This document shows, one piece after another, positions 8,901-14,797 of a stretch of 14,797 nt of DNA. The stretch lies in assembly GCA_013152045.1 (NCBI GenBank), contig JAADGZ010000065.1:1-14797 (forward strand), written 5' to 3'. The notes under the pieces are model-generated. The model was not told the origin of the DNA, did not search any database, and saw only the letters and a list, made by a program, of their open reading frames with translations. Both the position numbers and the translations under genes were made by a program. Numbering within the stretch: position 1 is the stretch's first letter; the number at the start of each line of letters is the position of its first letter. The stretch comes from Gammaproteobacteria bacterium (lineage in GTDB: Bacteria; Pseudomonadota; Gammaproteobacteria; UBA6429; Thiohalophilaceae).

Positions 8901-10223
8901 AATAACGTGGCGGTGTCCCGCTCCGGTGAAATTACCGTACTGGATGAACGCGGACGTGAGCGCGAACGTTACAAAGTGCCTTATGGCGCGGTGATTACCG
9001 CGAATGACGGTGATCCTTGTGAAGCTGGTCAGATTCTCGCCAGTTGGGATCCACATACCCATCCGATTATCACGGAAGAAGCCGGTATTGTGAAATTTAT
9101 CGATATCGTTGAAGGTGTCACGGTGCAGACCAAGGTGGATGAAGTCACCGGTCTCACCAGTTTGGAAGTGACCGATCCCAAACAGCGTGGAACGGCCGCC
9201 AAAGATCTGCGACCGATAGTGAAACTGGTTGCCGAAGACGGTAGCGATCTGAAAATCACCGGCACCGACATTCCGGCCAACTACAATCTGCCTGCAGGCG
9301 CGATTATTGGCCTCAAAGATGGTGACAAGGTGGGCGTGGGTGACGCGGTTGCACGTATTCCGCAGGAATCCTCCAAGACTCGCGATATCACCGGTGGTCT
9401 GCCACGGGTGGCGGATCTGTTCGAAGCACGCAAGCCGAAGGAACCCTCCATTCTCGCGGAAATCAGCGGTGTGGTCAGTTTCGGCAAGGAAACCAAGGGC
9501 AAGCAGCGGCTGGTGATAACCCCGACCGAGGGCGAAGTGTACGAAACCCTGATTCCCAAATGGCGGCATGTCACCACCTTCGAAGGTGAGCAGGTGGCCA
9601 AGGGCGAAGTAATTGCTGAGGGCGAACCGAATCCGCACGATATTCTGCGTCTGCTCGGGGTGGAAAAACTGGCGCGTTACATTGTCAAGGAAGTGCAGGA
9701 CGTGTATCGCCTGCAGGGTGTGAAAATCAATGACAAGCACATTGAGGTCATCGTTCGGCAGATGTTGCGCAAGATTGAAATCAATCACCCCGGCGATAGC
9801 TCCTTCCTTAAGGGCGAACAGGTCGATCGTGCGCGCTTGTTGGAAGAAAATGATCGTCTCAAGGCGGCGGGTAAACAGCCCGCCCTGCTTAACGAAATGT
9901 TACTGGGTATCACCAAGGCCTCACTGGCCACGGAATCCTTCGTTTCGGCAGCGTCCTTCCAGGAAACCACCCGCGTGTTAACCGAAGCGGCAGTGAGCGG
10001 CAAGGTCGATGATCTGCGTGGACTGAAGGAGAATGTCATAGTCGGCCGCCTGATTCCATCGGGTACTGGGCAGGCCTATCATGCTGAACGTCGTCGTAAA
10101 CGGGCAGAGATGATGGCTCCGGCTGAAATGCTGGTGGAGACGGCGAACGAAATGCTGGATTCAGAAATCCAGTCAGCGATAGCTAATTCGGAAGCCAGTA
10201 CAGAATCCAGCGAATCAAGTTGA
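5988..10223 (+). CDS. rpoC: DNA-directed RNA polymerase subunit beta'
   Basis: The 1411-residue beta' subunit (E. coli 1407) keeps E. coli numbering through the key sites. The N-terminal zinc ribbon is C70, C72, C85 and C88. The catalytic NADFDGD motif has D460, D462 and D464 binding the active-site Mg2+. The second zinc site is C814, C888, C895 and C898. The trigger loop has M932 and H936 within [11 protein letters not shown]. The protein ends in an acidic Ser-rich tail ([11 protein letters not shown]). The start is GTG at 5988, with AGGAG at 5976-5980 spaced 7 nt; MKDLLKILK is the normal beta' N-terminus. It forms the polymerase active centre with beta from the adjacent rpoB, separated by 95 nt that hold a palindromic repeat. 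A strong terminator follows about 50 nt after the TGA stop, so this is the last gene of its operon. Confidence 0.99.
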   Translation: MKDLLKILKQQTQLEDFDAIRIGLASPQKIRSWSYGEVKKPETINYRTFKPERDGLFCAKIFGPVKDYECLCGKYKRLKHRGVICEKCGIEVTLAKVRRERMGHIELASPVAHIWFLKSLPSRMGLILDMTLRDIERVLYFEAFVIVDPGMTELERGQLLTDETYLEAIEEYGDEFDARMGAEAIQILLSSLNLAKACEEVKEAMGATKSETKLKKLGKRLKLLEGFMASGNKPEWMVMTVLPVLPPELRPLVPLEGGRFATSDLNDLYRRVINRNNRLRRLLDLNAPDIIVRNEKRMLQESVDALLDNGRRGRAITGSNKRPLKSLADMIKGKQGRFRQNLLGKRVDYSGRSVIVVGPTLKLHQCGLPKKMALELFKPFIFSKLELRGLATTIKAAKKMVEQEGSEVWDILEEVIREHPVMLNRAPTLHRLGIQAFEPTLIEGKAIQLHPLVCTAFNADFDGDQMAVHVPLSIEAQLEARTLMMSTNNILSPANGEPIIVPSQDVVLGLYYMTRESINAKGEGMVFRDVKEVHRAYNTGFVALQAKVKVRIREVLIDEDGVRSENTYIKDTTAGRALLWDIVPDGIPFDTINQDMKKKAISSLINVCYRKNGLKDTVIFADQLMYMGFAYSTRAGVSFGIEDMIIPDEKATILAAAEAEVHEIQEQYTSGLVTMGERYNKVVDIWSRTNDQVANAMMDMLGTETVIDKDGNEVKQKSFNSVYMMADSGARGSAAQIRQLAGMRGLMAKPDGSIIETPITANFREGLSVLQYFISTHGARKGLADTALKTANSGYLTRRLVDVSQDLAVSGEDCGTDNGLLLASLIEGGDVVEPLSERVLGRVVARDVISPDSDEVLIEAGTLMDEKWVAQLDGMGVDHMLVRSAITCENHYGVCSACYGRDLARGHRVNQGESVGVIAAQSIGEPGTQLTMRTFHIGGAASRAAAANNIEIKSTGTVRLHNMKTVQHISGNNVAVSRSGEITVLDERGRERERYKVPYGAVITANDGDPCEAGQILASWDPHTHPIITEEAGIVKFIDIVEGVTVQTKVDEVTGLTSLEVTDPKQRGTAAKDLRPIVKLVAEDGSDLKITGTDIPANYNLPAGAIIGLKDGDKVGVGDAVARIPQESSKTRDITGGLPRVADLFEARKPKEPSILAEISGVVSFGKETKGKQRLVITPTEGEVYETLIPKWRHVTTFEGEQVAKGEVIAEGEPNPHDILRLLGVEKLARYIVKEVQDVYRLQGVKINDKHIEVIVRQMLRKIEINHPGDSSFLKGEQVDRARLLEENDRLKAAGKQPALLNEMLLGITKASLATESFVSAASFQETTRVLTEAAVSGKVDDLRGLKENVIVGRLIPSGTGQAYHAERRRKRAEMMAPAEMLVETANEMLDSEIQSAIANSEASTESSESS

Positions 10224-10273
10224 TTTGTTTGTAAATCTGAAGTCTGGCTCGGTCAGATGCTCAAAGTAGTAAT

Positions 10274-10305
10274 AAAAGCTGGCTCCGGAAGGTGCCAGCT
10301 TTTTT
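10274..10305 (+). terminator. Intrinsic terminator of the rplJL-rpoBC operon
   Basis: AAAAGCTGGC (10274-10283) pairs with GCCAGCTTTT (10294-10303). Inside, after a T/T mismatch, CC pairs with GG around a GGAA (GNRA-type) tetraloop (10287-10290). A run of six T (10300-10305) follows the GC-rich part. The A run before the stem could also allow some termination on the other strand. It lies 50 nt after the rpoC stop and is a strong, textbook rho-independent terminator. Confidence 0.92.
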
Positions 10306-10408
10306 ATATAAATATTGAGAATTCGGTGTAATCCCAGGGCTTAAATCTGTTATTGGCCACTTTTCTTCGCTTTGTAGGAAAAAGATCCGCTTTTTCGCAG
10401 GGATATGG

Positions 10409-10437
10409 TTGCAGAATCCCTCAAGATTCACTAAAAT
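10409..10437 (+). promoter_or_regulatory. Sigma70 promoter of the str operon (rpsL-rpsG-fusA-tuf)
   Basis: A -35 box TTGCAG (10409-10414; 5 of 6 to consensus at TTGCA) and a -10 box TAAAAT (10432-10437; 5 of 6) are separated by exactly 17 nt. The bases after the -10 (CTCGCGCC, 10438-10445) form a GC-rich discriminator, typical of stable-RNA and ribosomal protein promoters that are inhibited by ppGpp and DksA. The start of transcription is expected near 10444-10446. An A tract lies further upstream (10379-10383). From the preceding terminator (10305) to the -35 I see nothing else firm apart from a weak GAAAAAG/CTTTTTC hairpin (10378-10396). Confidence 0.85.
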
Positions 10438-10447
10438 CTCGCGCCTT

Positions 10448-10493
10448 ACGACAGGTCGGCCCTTGATATTGATTTGAGGCTCGAGCCTGTCGT
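10448..10493 (+). promoter_or_regulatory. Stem-loop at the 5' end of the str operon leader
   Basis: ACGACAGG (10448-10455) pairs with CCTGTCGT (10486-10493). The helix continues as TCG (10456-10458) with CGA (10482-10484) and GCC (10459-10461) with GGC (10478-10480), leaving single-base bulges at 10485 and 10481: 14 pairs, with a 16-nt AT-rich loop (10462-10477). It begins within a few bases of the predicted transcript start and ends about 10 nt before the rpsL Shine-Dalgarno (10502-10506). It may protect the 5' end of the mRNA or act in regulation. Confidence 0.55.
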
Positions 10494-10517
10494 TTATTTT
10501 CTGGAGTTAAACGAATT

Positions 10518-10892
10518 ATGGCCACAATTAACCAATTGGTACGCAAGCCGCGCAAGCGCAAACTGGAAAAGAGCAACGTTCCAGCGCTTGAGGCCTGCCC
10601 GCAGAAACGCGGCGTGTGCACTCGCGTGTACACCACCACCCCGAAAAAACCAAACTCGGCTATGCGTAAGGTTGCTCGTGTACGCCTGACCAATGGTTTT
10701 GAAGTGACGACCTATATCGGCGGTGAAGGACATAACCTGCAGGAGCACTCGGTAGTGCTGATTCGCGGCGGTCGTGTCAAGGATTTACCAGGTGTGCGTT
10801 ATCACACCGTGCGTGGTTCGCTGGATACCTCGGGTGTCAGCGACCGTCGTAAAGGGCGTTCGAAGTATGGCGCCAAGCGACCTAAATCGTAA
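10518..10892 (+). CDS. rpsL: 30S ribosomal protein S12
   Basis: The 124-residue S12 is nearly identical to bacterial homologues ([20 protein letters not shown] at the start; [22 protein letters not shown] in the decoding loop). S12 lies in the 30S decoding centre and monitors the codon-anticodon helix. The positions altered in streptomycin-resistant or streptomycin-dependent mutants are wild type: K43 in TTPKKPN and K88 in [10 protein letters not shown]89 next to it is the residue methylthiolated by RimO in E. coli. ATG at 10518 has TGGAG at 10502-10506, an 11-nt spacing that is somewhat long. It is the first gene of the str operon, about 70 nt after its predicted transcript start, with rpsG 61 nt downstream. 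Stop is TAA. Confidence 0.99.
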   Translation: MATINQLVRKPRKRKLEKSNVPALEACPQKRGVCTRVYTTTPKKPNSAMRKVARVRLTNGFEVTTYIGGEGHNLQEHSVVLIRGGRVKDLPGVRYHTVRGSLDTSGVSDRRKGRSKYGAKRPKS

Positions 10893-10906
10893 GCAGCGAA
10901 ATCATT

Positions 10907-10927
10907 ACTGGAACCCATCGTTTCAGT
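10907..10927 (+). promoter_or_regulatory. Hairpin in the rpsL-rpsG spacer, candidate S7 control site
   Basis: ACTGGAA (10907-10913) pairs with TTTCAGT (10921-10927), one G-U, around a 7-nt loop. In E. coli, S7 represses its own operon by binding a structured region in the S12-S7 intercistronic RNA. This hairpin is in the equivalent place but is much smaller, and I cannot show the S7-specific features. The hairpin is seen; the function is a guess from position. Confidence 0.3.
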
Positions 10928-10953
10928 CACATTGAGAAATCAGGAATAGATAA

Positions 10954-11427
<474 letters not shown>

Positions 11428-11448
11428 GTTAAACGAATTACTTGTTTT

Positions 11449-11481
11449 GAGGAGAATGACCCCTAATCGGGCTGAAGCAAC
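11449..11481 (+). promoter_or_regulatory. Unusual ribosome binding region of fusA
   Basis: The only strong Shine-Dalgarno, GAGGAG (11449-11454), lies 27 nt before the fusA GTG at 11482, far outside the normal range. An in-frame TGA at 11473-11475 excludes a start further upstream. Between them, CCC (11461-11463) and GGG (11469-11471) can form a small hairpin that would bring the site to about 16 nt. An out-of-frame ATG at 11456 lies only 1 nt after the GAGGAG. Close to the GTG there is only a weak purine stretch (GAAG 11474-11477). Confidence 0.5.
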
Positions 11482-13581
11482 GTGGCACGCCAAACCCCCA
11501 TCGAACGCTATCGTAATATCGGCATCATGGCTCACATTGATGCCGGTAAAACGACGACGACTGAGCGTATTTTGTATTACACCGGTATCTCGCACAAGAT
11601 CGGTGAAGTGCATGATGGCGCCGCGACGATGGACTGGATGGAACAGGAGCAGGAGCGTGGCATTACCATTACTTCAGCAGCGACCACCTGTTTCTGGCAG
11701 GGGATGGACAAACAGTTTCCTCAACACCGCATCAATATAATTGATACGCCTGGACACGTTGATTTTACCATTGAAGTTGAACGTTCTTTGCGCGTACTCG
11801 ATGGTGCCTGTGCTGTTTTTTGTGCCGTCGGCGGGGTAGAGCCGCAGTCTGAAACGGTCTGGCGTCAGGCCGACAAATACGGCGTTCCGCGCATGGCCTT
11901 CGTCAACAAGATGGATCGCGCTGGGGCAAATTTTTTGCGTGTGGTTGAACAGATTAAAGATCGCCTGGGTGCCAATGCCGTGCCGATTCAGATGAATATC
12001 GGCAGTGAAGAGAATTTCGAAGGTCTGGTTGACCTGGTGCGCATGCAGGCCATTTACTGGAATGAGGCTGATATAGGCGTGACCTATGAAGCGCGCGAGA
12101 TTCCAGAAACATTGCAGGCGCAGTGTGTTGAGCTGCGCGAACAAATGGTGGAAGCCGCCGCTGAAGCCAGCGACGAACTGATGGACAAATACCTCAATGA
12201 AGGCGATTTGTCCGAAGATGAAATTAAACAGGGCTTGCGCATACGCACCCTGAACAACGAAATTATTCCCTGCCTGTGCGGCAGTGCCTTTAAGAATAAA
12301 GGTGTGCAGGCGATGTTGGATGCGGTGGTCGAGCTAATGCCGTCGCCGTTGGATGTGCCCGCTATTATGGGCGTACTGGATGACGGTAAGGAGACCGAAG
12401 CCGAGCGTCATGCTACGGACGATGAGCCTTTCGCCGCGTTGGCATTCAAGATCGCTACCGATCCTTTTGTCGGTACGTTGACTTTTTTCCGGGTCTATTC
12501 CGGCGTACTGGAATCAGGAAATTTTGTTTACAATTCAGTGCGCGGTAAGAAAGAACGGATTGGCCGCATCGTGCAGATGCACGCCAACAGTCGTGAAGAA
12601 ATTAAAGAAGTTTGCGCGGGTGACATTGCCGCTGCCGTGGGCCTGAAAGATGTCACCACTGGCGATACCCTGTGTGACATGGATAATGTGATTATCCTGG
12701 AACGCATGGAATTTCCAGAGCCGGTTATTTCCGTTGCCATAGAACCACGGACCAAACCGGATCAGGAAAAGATGGGGGTTGCCCTGTCCAAGCTGGCGCA
12801 GGAAGATCCGTCATTTCGTGTGCATACCGACGAAGAGTCGGGGCAGACGATTATTTCTGGTATGGGCGAGCTGCATCTGGACATTATCGTTGATCGCATG
12901 AAGCGTGAGTTTGGCGTCGATGCCAATGTCGGTGCGCCCCAGGTAGCGTATCGTGAAACCATTCGCAACTCGGTTGAAGCCGAAGGCAAATTTGTCCGCC
13001 AGTCGGGCGGTCGTGGTCAGTACGGTCATGTGCGTCTGCGTTTGCAACCACAACCTGCTGGTACGGGCTATGAATTTGTGAATGAAATTGTCGGCGGTGC
13101 GGTGCCTAAAGAATATATTCCTGCAGTTGATAAAGGTATTCAGCAGCAGATGGAAAACGGCGTAATTGCCGGCTTCCCGGTAGTTGATGTCAAGGTAACC
13201 CTGTATGACGGTTCCTACCACGAAGTGGACTCTTCAGAAATGGCGTTTAAGATTGCCGGTTCGATGGGTTTTAGGGAAGGTGCCAGGAAAGCTGGCCCGG
13301 CACTGCTTGAGCCAGTAATGAAAGTCGAGGTGGTGACCCCGGAAAATTATATGGGCGATGTGATGGGCGACCTTAACCGCCGCCGAGGCATTGTTCAGGG
13401 CATGGAAGATCTTCCATCCGGCAAAAGTATCAAAGCCGAAGTTCCACTGGCTGAAATGTTTGGTTATGCCACTGACCTGCGCTCGGCAACGCAGGGTCGT
13501 GCAACCTACAGCATGGAATTTGAGAAATATGCAGAAGCACCTGCGAGTATCGCAGATGAAGTCATCAAGAAAGTATCATAG
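11482..13581 (+). CDS. fusA: Elongation factor G
   Basis: The 699-residue EF-G is the translational GTPase that drives translocation of tRNA and mRNA on the ribosome and, with RRF, ribosome recycling. G-domain motifs are all present: G1 [12 protein letters not shown] (17-28), the switch I/G2 region [11 protein letters not shown]3 DTPGHVDF with D88 and catalytic H92, G4 NKMD (142-145) and G5 GSAFKN (267-272). Domains II-V follow, including [10 protein letters not shown] and the domain IV region with [13 protein letters not shown] at 11482 is the only possible start for the conserved N-terminus ([15 protein letters not shown]), because a stop lies in frame just upstream; its Shine-Dalgarno is abnormally distant. 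Stop is TAG. It is third in the str operon, with tuf 32 nt downstream. Confidence 0.98.
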   Translation: MARQTPIERYRNIGIMAHIDAGKTTTTERILYYTGISHKIGEVHDGAATMDWMEQEQERGITITSAATTCFWQGMDKQFPQHRINIIDTPGHVDFTIEVERSLRVLDGACAVFCAVGGVEPQSETVWRQADKYGVPRMAFVNKMDRAGANFLRVVEQIKDRLGANAVPIQMNIGSEENFEGLVDLVRMQAIYWNEADIGVTYEAREIPETLQAQCVELREQMVEAAAEASDELMDKYLNEGDLSEDEIKQGLRIRTLNNEIIPCLCGSAFKNKGVQAMLDAVVELMPSPLDVPAIMGVLDDGKETEAERHATDDEPFAALAFKIATDPFVGTLTFFRVYSGVLESGNFVYNSVRGKKERIGRIVQMHANSREEIKEVCAGDIAAAVGLKDVTTGDTLCDMDNVIILERMEFPEPVISVAIEPRTKPDQEKMGVALSKLAQEDPSFRVHTDEESGQTIISGMGELHLDIIVDRMKREFGVDANVGAPQVAYRETIRNSVEAEGKFVRQSGGRGQYGHVRLRLQPQPAGTGYEFVNEIVGGAVPKEYIPAVDKGIQQQMENGVIAGFPVVDVKVTLYDGSYHEVDSSEMAFKIAGSMGFREGARKAGPALLEPVMKVEVVTPENYMGDVMGDLNRRRGIVQGMEDLPSGKSIKAEVPLAEMFGYATDLRSATQGRATYSMEFEKYAEAPASIADEVIKKVS

Positions 13582-13613
13582 ACATTAGAATTTGAGATTA
13601 AGAGGGTAACGCG

Positions 13614-14797
13614 GTGTCCAAGGAAAAATTTGAACGAACAAAACCCCATGTGAACGTAGGCACGATTGGCCACGTTGATCATGGAAAGACCACCCTGACA
13701 GCGGCGATCACGAAAGTGATGGCGGAGATGCACGGTGGAGAATTCAAAGATTACGCAAATATTGATAGCGCCCCGGAAGAACGTGCGCGCGGCATCACGA
13801 TTGCGACGGCGCATGTTGAATATGAAAGTGACAAGCGTCATTACGCGCATGTGGATTGCCCCGGCCATGCTGATTATGTCAAGAACATGATTACGGGTGC
13901 GGCGCAGATGGACGGCGCGATTCTGGTCGTGAGTGCAGCGGATGGCCCGATGCCACAGACGCGTGAGCACATTCTGCTGAGTCGTCAGGTTGGCGTGCCG
14001 TATATCCTTGTTTACATGAACAAGGCGGACATGGTTGACGACGAAGAGCTGTTGGAACTGGTTGAAATGGAAATCCGCGAATTGCTGGATTCCTATGACT
14101 TCCCGGGTGACGACACACCGATTATTACCGGCTCCGCATTGAAGGCGCTGGAAGGCGATACTTCGGATATTGGCGTACCGTCGGTCGTCAAACTGGTTGA
14201 GGCGATGGATGATTACATTCCGGAGCCGGAACGAGCCATTGATGGTGACTTCCTGATGCCAGTAGAAGACGTGTTCTCGATTTCAGGTCGCGGCACGGTG
14301 GTAACCGGACGAATTGAACGTGGCGTGATTAAGGTTGGCGAAGAAATTGAAATCGTCGGCATTAAAGATACGGTCACTACCACCTGTACCGGTGTGGAAA
14401 TGTTCCGCAAACTGCTGGACCAGGGTCAGGCGGGTGATAACGTTGGCGTACTGCTGCGTGGCACCAAGCGCGAAGAAGTTGAGCGTGGTCAGGTGCTGGC
14501 GAAGCCGGGTTCGATTACCCCGCATACCAAATTTGAATGTGAAGTCTATGTGTTGAGTAAAGATGAAGGTGGCCGTCACACGCCGTTTTTCAGCAACTAC
14601 CGTCCACAGTTTTACTTCCGTACCACCGACGTCACGGGCGCCTGTGATTTACCGGAAGGGGTTGAGATGGTGATGCCGGGCGATAACGTGAAAATGACGG
14701 TATCGCTAATCGCACCGATTGCGATGGAAGAAGGCTTACGCTTTGCGATTCGTGAAGGCGGACGTACTGTCGGTGCCGGTGTGGTATCCAAAGTTAT
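13614..14797 (+). CDS. tuf: Elongation factor Tu, 3' end just beyond the window
   Basis: The frame is open from GTG at 13614 to the right edge, giving 394 complete residues and two bases of the next codon. EF-Tu delivers aminoacyl-tRNA to the ribosomal A site as a GTP complex. It starts [20 protein letters not shown]. Motifs seen are G1 GHVDHGKT (19-26), G2 ARGIT (58-62), G3 DCPGH with D81 and catalytic H85, G4 NKAD (136-139; E. coli has NKCD) and GSALKAL near 173-179. It reaches [13 protein letters not shown], which in E. coli is followed by only two residues, so about one to three residues are missing. AGAGGG at 13601-13606 supports the GTG start, which E. coli tuf also uses. It is fourth in the str operon, 32 nt after fusA. 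Many proteobacteria have a second tuf copy, not visible here. Confidence 0.97.
   Translation, partial: MSKEKFERTKPHVNVGTIGHVDHGKTTLTAAITKVMAEMHGGEFKDYANIDSAPEERARGITIATAHVEYESDKRHYAHVDCPGHADYVKNMITGAAQMDGAILVVSAADGPMPQTREHILLSRQVGVPYILVYMNKADMVDDEELLELVEMEIRELLDSYDFPGDDTPIITGSALKALEGDTSDIGVPSVVKLVEAMDDYIPEPERAIDGDFLMPVEDVFSISGRGTVVTGRIERGVIKVGEEIEIVGIKDTVTTTCTGVEMFRKLLDQGQAGDNVGVLLRGTKREEVERGQVLAKPGSITPHTKFECEVYVLSKDEGGRHTPFFSNYRPQFYFRTTDVTGACDLPEGVEMVMPGDNVKMTVSLIAPIAMEEGLRFAIREGGRTVGAGVVSKV

Noticed and set aside
8601-9788. 395-codon open frame on the minus strand opposite rpoC
   Set aside because: It lies wholly inside rpoC, its translation resembles no known family, and long antisense frames are expected opposite codon-biased, highly conserved genes.
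10378-10396. GAAAAAG/CTTTTTC hairpin as a second terminator upstream of rpsL
   Set aside because: The stem is AT-rich with only two G-C pairs and no T tract follows; it is more likely part of an A-rich upstream region of the promoter.
11456-11740. Short overlapping gene starting at ATG 11456 just after GAGGAG
   Set aside because: The spacing to GAGGAG is only 1 nt, the frame lies almost fully inside fusA, and the translation looks like a shifted fusA product. I keep only the ribosome-binding oddity as a finding.

Overview
This window is a chromosomal housekeeping segment carrying the core transcription and translation genes of a bacterium, all on the + strand: the 3' end of rplA (L1), rplJ (L10), rplL (L7/L12), rpoB and rpoC (RNA polymerase beta and beta'), rpsL (S12), rpsG (S7), fusA (EF-G) and a nearly complete tuf (EF-Tu). 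Protein sequences and lengths point to a gammaproteobacterium. RpoC keeps E. coli residue numbering at the zinc and catalytic sites, and the rplJ leader is of the E. coli L10-leader type. The junction of the rpoBC operon with the str operon (rpoC next to rpsL) is like Pseudomonas and unlike E. coli, where the two operons lie far apart. The exact genus cannot be read from this window; a lineage outside the Enterobacterales is an inference.

Layout. Positions 1-296 are the C-terminal part of L1. Positions 297-588 are an untranslated leader with a hairpin after rplA, an L10-binding leader RNA and a hairpin just upstream of the rplJ ribosome binding site. rplJ and rplL follow. Positions 1546-1749 (rplL-rpoB) carry a very long near-perfect stem-loop of the RNase III type, then a short terminator-like hairpin with a T tract, matching the processing site plus attenuator known from E. 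coli. The rpoB-rpoC gap is almost entirely filled by a 75-bp palindrome built from degenerate 7-bp repeats. After rpoC comes a strong intrinsic terminator, then a sigma70 promoter with a GC-rich discriminator for the str operon, a stem-loop at the presumed 5' end of its mRNA, and rpsL-rpsG-fusA-tuf. tuf runs off the right edge only one or a few residues short of its end.

How the genes work together. L10 and L7/L12 form the ribosomal stalk that recruits EF-G and EF-Tu. S12 and S7 sit in the decoding centre and the 30S head. RpoB and RpoC form the polymerase active site. The regulatory elements seen here (L10 leader, attenuator, growth-rate-type promoter, candidate S7 site) are those expected to balance ribosomal protein, polymerase and elongation factor output.

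No defence system, mobile gene, phage or biosynthetic cluster is present, and I do not see a new multi-gene system. The unusual items are the heptad palindrome between rpoB and rpoC, a roughly 22-residue insertion in RpoB, the separated Shine-Dalgarno of fusA, and several RNA structures in the leaders.
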